DNA of 64,000 bases, taken from NCBI RefSeq assembly GCF_016772475.1, contig NZ_CP068596.1, positions 1 to 64,000 on the forward strand. Reading direction: 5' to 3'. A program made the position numbers and the translations under genes. The DNA comes from Paenibacillus sonchi. Its GTDB lineage: Bacteria; Bacillota; Bacilli; Paenibacillales; Paenibacillaceae. Below are positions 26,231 to 34,711 of this stretch, in pieces (position 1 is the first letter of the stretch; the number at the start of each line of letters is the position of its first letter). Below the pieces are notes generated by a model. It did not search any database and had not been told where the DNA came from. It saw only the letters and a list, made by a program, of their open reading frames with translations.

Positions 26231-26554
26231 TTAGCCTTCTGATATTTCCATCATCTTATATTTGGTATTTTGTTTCTGAAAGTTAATTTTCAAGTTCTTT
26301 ATTTCATTTTTTTGATGAAGAACTCCCTCAATAGAAACATTTCCCTTTACTGCACAGACTTTCTTAGGATTAAAAATCCAATCTGTACCATATCTTTTGC
26401 ATATTGCATCGTTGATCTCATGTTGCAAAATTCTTGTTGAAATTACCAGTAAATCAACCTCGGGCGACTTAGCTTCTGCTTTTGAAATACTAAACGCCAA
26501 GGTAAAGTTCAAAGTTAAGCAGAACATGATTAGTACCAACAAAGCCTTTTTCAT
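26231..26554 (-). CDS. Secreted DUF3888-like small protein
   Basis: 107 residues. Signal peptide KKALLVLIMFCLTLNFTLAF with a likely cut after AEA. The mature part (DLLVISTRILQHEINDAICK, RYGTDWIF, KGNVSIEGVL) resembles DUF3888 proteins of Bacillales. It sits between the two MITEs. Confidence 0.55.
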   Translation of the reverse strand: MKKALLVLIMFCLTLNFTLAFSISKAEAKSPEVDLLVISTRILQHEINDAICKRYGTDWIFNPKKVCAVKGNVSIEGVLHQKNEIKNLKINFQKQNTKYKMMEISEG

Positions 26555-26902
26555 TGTTTTACCACCCCTTCGTATTAATGTATATGATTTGCAATACCAT
26601 TAAAAAATACACATCAATAATACTTATTGGTTGATGGTAAGTAATGATTATTAATAATTTACATAATATTACACCGTGCAACAAATCACGATATATTATT
26701 TACTAAAAATAGGGTTTAAATCCTATATATATTATTTCAAGTGTATAGTTATAATTATTCTATAAAATAGACTAATTTAGTAAATGACTAGATGCGTTTT
26801 TCTGCTCTATGTATGTAATTCAAATTTATTATCAAAGAGAGGTGGGGTATTTTCAAAGTTCATTTCTTTAGTTTATTAAAAAACCGTTTTGGAGGGATTA
26901 GT
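26555..26902. other. AT-rich intergenic region
   Basis: Divergent promoter region between the DUF3888-like gene and the secreted protein; AT-rich, without a repeat I can define. The downstream gene has GGAGGG before its ATG. Confidence 0.4.
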
Positions 26903-27364
26903 ATGAAGAAAAAGTTGATTATTGCATTGGTTATGTTGAGTATATTTATTGTTCCAATTCAATCATTTGCAGCTTCAACAGATATTACAGAAACTACCTC
27001 TACTACAAATAATATAGATACTTCACCTGGTACAAATTATGTTACGGCCGGTTATAATGTTTATCCATTCTCTTATAACTTTTCAAACCAGATTGCTACT
27101 CCAGGATTCTTATGTGGAAGTTCAATGCAAATTGAATTAACAAGCGATTCTATTGCACCAGATGGTACCTTTAGAGTTAGGTTACAGTATAGTTCTTCGT
27201 CAGCGAATGGTCCTTGGTCAGACACGGGACATAGTATTGATGCAAATCGTAATGGCACATCGTCAGGTCTATGGTACGGTTTAACTCTAGGATATTACAG
27301 ATTTATATTTGACCAAACAGGAGGGTATACAGTTGATGGATATGGAAAATTAACATACTATTAA
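26903..27364 (+). CDS. Secreted protein, unknown function
   Basis: 153 residues. Signal peptide KKKLIIALVMLSIFIVPIQS with cleavage after SFA. The mature protein is Ser/Thr/Asn-rich and beta-rich (YNVYPFSYNFSNQI, TFRVRLQYSSSSANGPWSD, GLTLGYYRFIFDQTGG). No family recognised. It is flanked by a terminator and by two Tn7-like MITEs. Confidence 0.65.
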   Translation: MKKKLIIALVMLSIFIVPIQSFAASTDITETTSTTNNIDTSPGTNYVTAGYNVYPFSYNFSNQIATPGFLCGSSMQIELTSDSIAPDGTFRVRLQYSSSSANGPWSDTGHSIDANRNGTSSGLWYGLTLGYYRFIFDQTGGYTVDGYGKLTYY

Positions 27365-27393
27365 AAATTCGGAAGACAAGAATAAACTCTAAG

Positions 27394-27416
27394 AAACCGC
27401 GCCTTGCGCGGTTTTT
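27394..27416 (+). terminator. Rho-independent terminator
   Basis: AAACCGCGCC and GCGCGGTTTTT form a compact GC stem with T-run, 30 bp after the secreted protein gene. Confidence 0.9.
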
Positions 27417-27434
27417 CAATTTTACCGTGCCTAA

Positions 27435-27767
27435 TGTGCGGAGAAAATAAACTATTAGACTGCTGTAGTTGAAATGACAACGATTTGGAATTGGAAAAAC
27501 GTCGGCGATTGAAAAATTAGTATTAGTCTAAGCAGTCGCTATTAAGGAGAGACGAACAGGAAAATAAAGTACTAGACTAATCTTTTTCGGGTTGAAGATC
27601 GCCCTGCAGCTGGCCGCCGGTTGTGCCGATCGCCTCCGGAAGAACATCCAGGAGCGTGAGCTGAAGATCGCTCGAACAGCCGACCGCCGCCGGTCGTATC
27701 GATCGCTGCGTATCCGGAAGGGATTCAGCCAGTCTACAACTTTATTTTCTCAGTCTACAGCAAAAAT
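27435..27767 (+). mobile_element. Tn7-like MITE 2, right tip damaged
   Basis: The left tip TGTGCGGAGAAAATAAAC at 27435 has spaced sites at about 27444, 27508 and 27561. The interior matches MITE 1 including the CTGCAGCTGGCCGCCGG segment. The right end keeps one full site (27730-27750) and a broken second one. Left flank CCTAA; no matching duplication, because the tip is lost. Confidence 0.65.
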
Positions 27768-27862
27768 ACAGTATCAACCACTAAACCCAAATGCAAATGG
27801 TGAATATTTTTGCGCCTCATTTCAAATAATATGATCAAAGTTAAATAGTGGAGGTGCACAAA

Positions 27863-28021
27863 ATGCCAGTCCCGACAGGCTGCAGTTACGCCGCGCAGCT
27901 GGCCGTCTCCCTTCTCGGTCTACCCAAAATCGTGCCCTCCCGGCGCTGCCCGCAGCCGGAAGGACAAGCAGGAGTGACAGCTGCATCCTCTCCGCGCAGC
28001 CAGCTAACGTTGTTGCGCTAG
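27863..28021 (+). CDS. Possible small peptide
   Basis: 52 residues with a very good GGAGGTGCACAAA before the ATG, but composition (MPVPTGCSYAAQLAVSLL) looks like translated GC-rich repeat, and CCGGAAGGACAAGCAGGAG inside it resembles the ~65-bp units. Low confidence as a gene. Confidence 0.2.
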   Translation: MPVPTGCSYAAQLAVSLLGLPKIVPSRRCPQPEGQAGVTAASSPRSQLTLLR

Positions 28022-28148
28022 TCGATACTGGCGAGAGCTATGTGTGCGGAAGAACGCTCTGCAGTACACCAACGCTCCCTCTTATCCTTACCCATTGATT
28101 GGAGCCCAGATTTTCCCTACTCGTGTACATCTAGGGTTTATTTATGGA

Positions 28149-28178
28149 AAACACCTAAGCTTATTAGCTCAGGTGTTT
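28149..28178. terminator. Bidirectional hairpin
   Basis: AAACACCT and AGGTGTTT pair (extended by AAGCT/AGCT with one mismatch) in the 380-bp gap before the conjugation operon's 3' end. 28022-28403 otherwise holds nothing recognised. Confidence 0.45.
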
Positions 28179-28403
28179 GAGAATGGTTTGAATTACTTGA
28201 ATTAACCTTGCATCTTTCGCCATCATTTGGTTTGCTGGGGAGTGATTAGGCATTAATGTAATACTTATCTGTTAAACTATATACCGAAACTAATTCTTCT
28301 TGATCTACGAGTGAACATTTGGAACAACCCATAACATGTTCATCATATATAATGAGAGTCCTTTGCAGGTGGAAGTTAAACGTCTCACCTTTAGAGCTGC
28401 GAT

Positions 28404-28832
28404 TTACGCTGCCGGAGCTTGATCAAACATATGGTGCAACGTAGGGTAAATAGGATCATCTGCTTTCCGGTCCTCCTGGATGAGCAAATAGAGATCCAGC
28501 AATGTATTCTGTTCACCGTATAGAGTGCGTTTGTTTAGCATATGAAGCATCAGCTGGTGTATGGGGGAGCTGGCATCATCATCGGTATCATCAAGCATGC
28601 AGGCATTTACCTGGAAGAATACATCCTCATAGCGATGGAGGATCAGCCACAGCAGCTCCGATTGTTGTTCAGGCTCGATATTTCCGGGCATTAGTAGAGC
28701 GCGGAAGAGAGCCGCATCATCCATCGTATGGCCGGCCATGGACAGCCATTTTTGTATGCCTTTGAAGGTAATTTCGAAGTTTAGCATGACAAACGTATCG
28801 CTAACTTGCCGTTGTACATAGATGGGTTTCAT
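28404..28832 (-). CDS. Last gene of the conjugation operon, unknown
   Basis: 142 residues from MKPIYVQRQVSDTF. Acidic and helical (QQSELLWLILHRYEDVFFQ). Its ATG overlaps the stop of the CwlT-like gene. No family recognised; by position a conjugation accessory protein. Confidence 0.6.
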   Translation of the reverse strand: MKPIYVQRQVSDTFVMLNFEITFKGIQKWLSMAGHTMDDAALFRALLMPGNIEPEQQSELLWLILHRYEDVFFQVNACMLDDTDDDASSPIHQLMLHMLNKRTLYGEQNTLLDLYLLIQEDRKADDPIYPTLHHMFDQAPAA

Positions 28833-28833
28833 A

Positions 28834-30630
28834 TCAATACATCCCCTTAATGGATTCAACTTTTGAAACATAAAATTCAATGCTGTTTGGTGCGTATAGT
28901 GTAACGCGAATGGCTTGAGGAATATCCTTAATCATCAAGTTTGGTGCGACTGTACTTAAATTAGAGCTTAACATATGATTGTAATCTTCCAAATTAATTA
29001 TTTCTTTTCCTGTTATCGGACTGGTTAAGGCATAGTATTGAGTCGGCTGAGGGACACCTTTTTCATCATAGACATTCACTGCCTCGGCAGCCGGATTACC
29101 GTAATACTGGGAAATGCCGAAGGTAAGCGTAATGTAGTTACTACCGTCATCTGCTCCTCCGCTCGAGCTCCCTCCGCTAAAGAGGACGTCAAAAAATGGC
29201 TGTCCGGTTGTTGGATCAATACCATGATTCATGTCAATGGAGGCCAGGTTCTGACTGCGAATGATAGATTTGAGTTTGTTGGCATATTGGCTATCCGTTG
29301 CATAGCCGGCACGCTGCAGCTCATTCGCGAATTCGTACGGATTTTCTTTGGACAGGGCGATCCGGTAGCGACTGTTCCGTAAAAGAAAGTCAGAATGATC
29401 TGCAAATGACCCTTCTACACTTGAATAGGCACGAAACTTTGCTTTCGTCGGCACGCGTACACCATCTACCTCTTCATGGGTGTTCGCATAACAAAAATCT
29501 CCCTTATACGAAGAATTCGCTTTTATTCCAAACATGTTGTTGCAAATCGCACTTTTTCCTCTCCCCGACTCGAGAGCCGCTTGTGCCAGAGTAATGCTCG
29601 CCGGTACCCCGCTTCGTAGTTCCTCATTCTGCGCAGCAGAAGCATACTGAAGAAAAAATGGATCTGTGAGTGAACCGGGATCTACCGGGATTGTGACTAC
29701 TTCGTTATCGGGTGGGGGCTCTATTGGAGAGGCTCCATAGCTTGAGAAGCTGCCCATCAGGCTTCCAGTACTTATATTCTTATAATAACCAGCACCTGCT
29801 GAAGGAAATGTGCTGGGTTCTGGAGCTGCAAAATACATGTCACTTAAATATAGCATCGGTTTGGAATAGTATGTTGGAAGATAACTTATGAGACCTAAAT
29901 TAGAATTGGACCAGTTGATCTTTTTAAAAGCTTTGAATGCTTCTTCACTAGCGATATCCACTAATTTGGACGTCATCATCACAAAGGGCTTGGGATCCGT
30001 AGCCTCGCTTTCACCGTCAGGTATCAGTTCGTAATGCAGATGCGCGCCAGTAGAGCGTCCTGTATTTCCGGATAAGCCTATAATATCCCCCTTCTTGACG
30101 GTTTGTCCGGCGGTTACAAATATCTGGCTCAGGTGAAGGTAACGACTGCTTAAGGCCACTTCAGGATCACTGCTTTTTACGACGACATGAATGCCGGCAT
30201 TCTGTGTAGTCACGGGATCGGAGGTGTTGGGGAAGCTTACACTCTCCACGATGCCATCAAACGAGCTTTGAACCGGTGTCCCCTCCGGGACATCGATATC
30301 AATACCACTGTGAAAAGACCCTTCTTCACCGGTAACAGGGTGCGTTCGCTTCCCAAAATCACTGGTAATGAGTTCCTCCATATCTGAAGCATAGATTTGA
30401 GGTGGGATGATTTTTTCAGACATGATATTCTGACTGGCCACCGCTGCGGAGCTGGATACGAAGGTTGCGATTAAAAATACAAAAAGGAAAATGAGTAAAA
30501 GAATAGCGATAACGATCCAGAATTTTGGGTTTTTGAGTATCAGATCACGCGCTAAATCCTTTGCACGTTTTTTTGCTTTCTGGATGAGCTGCCGCTTTAA
30601 ATGTTCAGCTACTTCGGCCTGGGAGCTCAT
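28834..30630 (-). CDS. Bifunctional cell-wall hydrolase of the conjugation system (M23 peptidase plus glucosaminidase)
   Basis: 598 residues. N-terminal cytoplasmic basic part and one transmembrane helix (FWIVIAILLLIFLFVFLIAT). Then an M23 endopeptidase (residues ~95-210) with FHSGIDIDVPEGTPV and GAHLHYE metal motifs, then a linker, then a glucosaminidase domain (GVPASITLAQAALESGRGKS, NNMFGIK). It cuts the wall for the transfer channel, the role of VirB1/CwlT. It follows the VirB6-like gene by 25 bp, in the operon. Its domain order (peptidase first) differs from CwlT, where the muramidase comes first. Confidence 0.9.
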   Translation of the reverse strand: MSSQAEVAEHLKRQLIQKAKKRAKDLARDLILKNPKFWIVIAILLLIFLFVFLIATFVSSSAAVASQNIMSEKIIPPQIYASDMEELITSDFGKRTHPVTGEEGSFHSGIDIDVPEGTPVQSSFDGIVESVSFPNTSDPVTTQNAGIHVVVKSSDPEVALSSRYLHLSQIFVTAGQTVKKGDIIGLSGNTGRSTGAHLHYELIPDGESEATDPKPFVMMTSKLVDIASEEAFKAFKKINWSNSNLGLISYLPTYYSKPMLYLSDMYFAAPEPSTFPSAGAGYYKNISTGSLMGSFSSYGASPIEPPPDNEVVTIPVDPGSLTDPFFLQYASAAQNEELRSGVPASITLAQAALESGRGKSAICNNMFGIKANSSYKGDFCYANTHEEVDGVRVPTKAKFRAYSSVEGSFADHSDFLLRNSRYRIALSKENPYEFANELQRAGYATDSQYANKLKSIIRSQNLASIDMNHGIDPTTGQPFFDVLFSGGSSSGGADDGSNYITLTFGISQYYGNPAAEAVNVYDEKGVPQPTQYYALTSPITGKEIINLEDYNHMLSSNLSTVAPNLMIKDIPQAIRVTLYAPNSIEFYVSKVESIKGMY

Positions 30631-30655
30631 TATTTACAAAACACACTCCTTGTCC

Positions 30656-33600
30656 TTACACTGGTTCACCAGGATTCGTTTTAACGGTACTTTGGCGTGC
30701 GGCTTGCGCTTTACTTTGAACCAGTTTGGAAATATTCTCTGCAGTTGTAGATACAGGTGAAATTCGGCGTGCCCTCTCCATTGTCTTAAGATGCTTCAGC
30801 TCGTCCTCAAGTCCATCGGACATGGAAGGAGAAACCTTTTGTTTCAACTTCATCGCTTTTTCAAGATTTTGAACCGGTTTGGTCTCAATCTTGGTGCTCA
30901 CTATGCTGGAACTGTTCACTATTGCTGCTTTGGTTTGTTCCACCTTGAATTTCAGCTCAGCATTTTTGAAATTCACGGATTTGATCCCCATATTAGTGAT
31001 CTGCTTCCGCTGTAGGTTGACATTCCGGGATACGGTTTGCTTCACAGTTTCACTTCTGCTAAGAAGAGGATCGAGTTTTGGCTGCGGAGCGGGATCTGAG
31101 ATGTTTACCTTCAGTCCATCTACACGGTTGACATTCACTTTATAGAGCTTCCGGGCTTGAATGTTCTTCGTGGATACTGAACTCGTTGAGCCGGCAGCCA
31201 GCAGAGCCGCTTTACTCTGCTCCATACTTGCTTTAAGACTTGAATCTTTAAACTGAACGGCTTTGGTGTTCACCTGCAGCTTATGCGAATCCTTGTGTAC
31301 CTTCAGCGATGATGATGCCAAGCGGGAATTAGAGAATAGCTCCGGAAATACATGATCTCTATGATCCAAGAACATTTTCAGTCTTGGGTCGTTGATTCGA
31401 ACCTGCTTCAGATCCATTTTGGTTTGTTGACTTCGATTAATGCGGAAGCGCTGCAACTGCTCCTGGGATACTGTCGTCGAAGTCACCTGTTTGGATGCCT
31501 GTATTCCTGCATTCATGTCAGCCATTTTTGGAATCTGTGGGGTAAGTCGCTTTTTAGCAATAACCCGAACATCCGTTTGTGACCCTGTAAGCACTACTGG
31601 ATTCAAGCGTTTAAGCTCTGTCTGCTGGGTAATCTGAACATTTTTCTGTAGCTTCGGTGGAACACCGCTTCCAGCTTGTATATCAGCAATACCTTTTGGA
31701 TTCCCGATCACTTTGAAACGGGACTGCATAGATGTCTCATTTTGGATGGTGGAACGGGACCCTAGATGCTGTTGAGGCATTTTTCCATAAGAAGAGAACA
31801 AATGTTTGCTCTCTTGTTGGACAGCTTGTACATCAGCAATACCTTTTGGATTCCCGATCACTTTGAAACGGGACTGCACGGACGTCTCGTTTTGGATGGT
31901 GGAGCGGGACCCTAGATGCTGTTGAGAAGGCTTTTTTTGGGTCGGGAACATATGTTTGCCCCTCTGCTGAATAGCATCTACACTAAGCCGGCTTTCTTGG
32001 AATGCTTGTCTCACAATTGAATTTTTTTGATCCATAAGCTGCTGACGGATGCCACCACTAGAGAGCTTCGGCAGTTGAATCACTTTTGGATGAATCAGGC
32101 CCGTAATCGCCACTCGTGGAGATGGGATTAGTTGTGCACTGGTATCCTGAACAGGTAGAGATTGAACGAGCTGCTCATGCAATTCCCGCCGTTGTTTTTC
32201 GATCTGACCGGCTATCGTATTCTTTGGGAGACGTGGAAGGCTTGCCTTTACGTGCTCCGTTGACAAAGGTAACTGTTGAATGCTGGCTAGCGGAGCCACA
32301 TTCTTAATGTCATTCTCAAGCCGTGCGGCTGGTTTCCGCAGATAACTTTCCGGCATGTTAACGATTGGTGTTACTTGAGTAGGAATAAGTGATTGGCGGA
32401 TCGCCGCACTCCGTTCATGCATTTGAGAAACAATATCACCCGACGAGACTTTCGGCATTTGTGATAACAGATGCTGGGTGCTTATCGGCGCTGTCAGATG
32501 GACTGGTAACGGTAACTCCACGCCTTCAGTCGGAGGCGAGATCCGGCGTAGTGCTTCATTCGCATGGAGCAGCTTCATCTTCACTTGCTGGAACTCCGGC
32601 ATATCCTCAAACATCGGAGCTATTGATATCCGCGAGTTTCGGTGCAGCATGGTGTTGTTTACCTTCGTGGTGTTATTCAGGCCAGCTTCCCCGAAGCGAG
32701 CATCCATGTTTTTAACAAAATCGCTATGCTTCACAGGATCGCCGCTCACATGAGAAGCCTCAACGGCTTGTTTATAATCCACTTTGTATCGGTCAAACAA
32801 TTGAATCATACAGAAGTCGTCCACGGAGGTTTTTAACTGGTGATCTCGATTTAGCGACTTTGCCCGCGCCATTTGCTCTCCGACACGTTTTGGCCGCTCC
32901 ACCATATAGGTTGCTGCTTTTCGAATCGCATGTTCGTTGCCATAGATCACGGCAGCCGCTTCTTGGTCGTTCATTCCATCGACGATTCCCTGAGTCAAAA
33001 TGGCCTCTTTCATGTTGCCCTTATCATCCTGTACATTCTTAAGCCGCTGTTGTTCCTCTTTCCATTCTTTGTCCATGCCGCGGAACGGGTTCTTCGCACC
33101 ATTGCGCAGGTTTTCATTTACCCGCTGTACAAATGGAGTATGCTGAACTTCCTGCCCCTCTTCAGTTGCCATCGACTCGGCCGCTTCCCTTTCTCGCTGA
33201 TAGCGGAGCATCATACTTGCAGAGGTTGCATCATTAAGGCTATTGTGAGCTCTGCTCAGTGCGCTTGGGCTAAATGAAGCGGGTACTCCTTCTCTTCCCC
33301 TGCGATTAAAGAGTCCTCCAACTTTGTTTGCGGCAGTATTATAAAGAGTGCGGGTAACATTCCGTTGCAGAGCATCCGCAACGGTGCTCTTAGGCCGTGG
33401 CAAATTTGATGGGATACCGGTTGCTTTCCCAAAGACCTGAGTGATTTCATTCCGGTATTTGAAAATAACGAAAATCATGATCGATTCAAGGAAGAGTGCC
33501 AAAAACCATCCTTTGCCGACTTTAAAGACAACATCATAGGTGAAGTGACCCATTACCAATGAGAGATCGAGCATGAACATCGTCATTGCGGTCATGACGA

Positions 33601-34711
33601 CATAGCCGATTAGTTTTGTGAACTGGGAGCGGAGTACGGCGACCCCCGCTTCGCGTCCTGGCAGCAGCGCGCCGATTAATGTTACGGACATTACCGCTGC
33701 GTGCGATAATAATTTGAATCGCATAAATATTGTTAATATCGCCCAGTAGGTGAACAAACCCAAAATAATTGCTGAGAAGATAAAAAAGACTAAAATCATG
33801 ATCATCTGTTCAGAGGAGCGCACCTGCCCCACAGCCGGATATTTGGAAGCGGCTGAGGCGAGTACAGCTTGACGTTCATCTGAAAAGGGTTGAGATTTTA
33901 ATACTTGATCTAGCAACACCGGATCTTTTGTTGCGAGATCGGAAGAATCAAATTGAAGCATGGTATATGGGCGGATTACAAGTTCGTTCCATACCTGCTC
34001 CGAAATAATAACGACTCCATTCGCTGAGTTGGTCGAAAGACCGGTTGCTTTTGCTAAAGCGGAATAGATGACCGTTCCGACGGAGCTCACTGCATTATTT
34101 GCACCTTTTAACATGGGGCCAGCGTTTGCAAAAAATCCGATAATGACGATTAGGGCAATTAGGAATGAGAAGGCTTGCTGCATTCCATCCAGGAATCGGG
34201 TTTTCACCATTAACCATAGGATGTAGGCGGCTGTAATCATCACGGCTATTCCACCCAAACTATCAAATAATCCACCTGATGTAATGAAGCCGGTGTTTAC
34301 TCCAGTGACCTGTCTTATAATTTCTGCTATACCGTCGATCAAGGCATCCATCATGGAGAACGTAAAGGCCTCCCGGCTAACGAAATTAAAGAACCGTGTG
34401 ATTTGAACGATGGCTAGAAAAGTTGCTGATAGAATAGAATCATACGCACCGACAATGCCATCCTTCGCTACAGCGCCGACCTGCCAAAAGTGGTGATCTT
34501 CGGATAGGGTCTGAAAGGAATAATGGGAAACTCCATACCTGTTGTAGTTGGCATCTGTATTTGTATCACTGGGAACCATAGTGTCCAGTGAGCTGGCATA
34601 AACTACGCCGGCTGGCACGGAGGCTACCAGGATGAAAAACAGGACGATCGACAGGACCCATGTAGTATACTTACTCCTTTTTAAGCCCAGCGAGGACGAC
34701 TTCTCCTTCAT
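30656..34711 (-). CDS. VirB6/TrbL-like conjugation membrane protein with long C-terminal tail (CD3337/EF1877 type)
   Basis: 1351 residues. Residues ~1-450 have a signal/first helix (WVLSIVLFFILVASVPAG), then at least six more transmembrane segments, as in TcpH/ConG. Residues ~450-1350 are a hydrophilic, basic, Gln/Ser/Lys-rich tail with internal repeats, including a ~55-residue unit present twice (LGSRSTIQNETS, then QSRFKVIGNPKGIAD). The start ATG at 34711 follows AGGAGGATCCTG and overlaps the end of the VirB4 gene by 41 bp. It forms the inner channel of the transfer apparatus; the tail probably projects into the cytoplasm. Confidence 0.88.
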   Translation of the reverse strand: MKEKSSSLGLKRSKYTTWVLSIVLFFILVASVPAGVVYASSLDTMVPSDTNTDANYNRYGVSHYSFQTLSEDHHFWQVGAVAKDGIVGAYDSILSATFLAIVQITRFFNFVSREAFTFSMMDALIDGIAEIIRQVTGVNTGFITSGGLFDSLGGIAVMITAAYILWLMVKTRFLDGMQQAFSFLIALIVIIGFFANAGPMLKGANNAVSSVGTVIYSALAKATGLSTNSANGVVIISEQVWNELVIRPYTMLQFDSSDLATKDPVLLDQVLKSQPFSDERQAVLASAASKYPAVGQVRSSEQMIMILVFFIFSAIILGLFTYWAILTIFMRFKLLSHAAVMSVTLIGALLPGREAGVAVLRSQFTKLIGYVVMTAMTMFMLDLSLVMGHFTYDVVFKVGKGWFLALFLESIMIFVIFKYRNEITQVFGKATGIPSNLPRPKSTVADALQRNVTRTLYNTAANKVGGLFNRRGREGVPASFSPSALSRAHNSLNDATSASMMLRYQREREAAESMATEEGQEVQHTPFVQRVNENLRNGAKNPFRGMDKEWKEEQQRLKNVQDDKGNMKEAILTQGIVDGMNDQEAAAVIYGNEHAIRKAATYMVERPKRVGEQMARAKSLNRDHQLKTSVDDFCMIQLFDRYKVDYKQAVEASHVSGDPVKHSDFVKNMDARFGEAGLNNTTKVNNTMLHRNSRISIAPMFEDMPEFQQVKMKLLHANEALRRISPPTEGVELPLPVHLTAPISTQHLLSQMPKVSSGDIVSQMHERSAAIRQSLIPTQVTPIVNMPESYLRKPAARLENDIKNVAPLASIQQLPLSTEHVKASLPRLPKNTIAGQIEKQRRELHEQLVQSLPVQDTSAQLIPSPRVAITGLIHPKVIQLPKLSSGGIRQQLMDQKNSIVRQAFQESRLSVDAIQQRGKHMFPTQKKPSQQHLGSRSTIQNETSVQSRFKVIGNPKGIADVQAVQQESKHLFSSYGKMPQQHLGSRSTIQNETSMQSRFKVIGNPKGIADIQAGSGVPPKLQKNVQITQQTELKRLNPVVLTGSQTDVRVIAKKRLTPQIPKMADMNAGIQASKQVTSTTVSQEQLQRFRINRSQQTKMDLKQVRINDPRLKMFLDHRDHVFPELFSNSRLASSSLKVHKDSHKLQVNTKAVQFKDSSLKASMEQSKAALLAAGSTSSVSTKNIQARKLYKVNVNRVDGLKVNISDPAPQPKLDPLLSRSETVKQTVSRNVNLQRKQITNMGIKSVNFKNAELKFKVEQTKAAIVNSSSIVSTKIETKPVQNLEKAMKLKQKVSPSMSDGLEDELKHLKTMERARRISPVSTTAENISKLVQSKAQAARQSTVKTNPGEPV

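Noticed and set aside
27592..27834. Open frame across MITE 2
   Set aside because: It spans the element's interior, right end and flank; the Arg-rich product is translated repeat.
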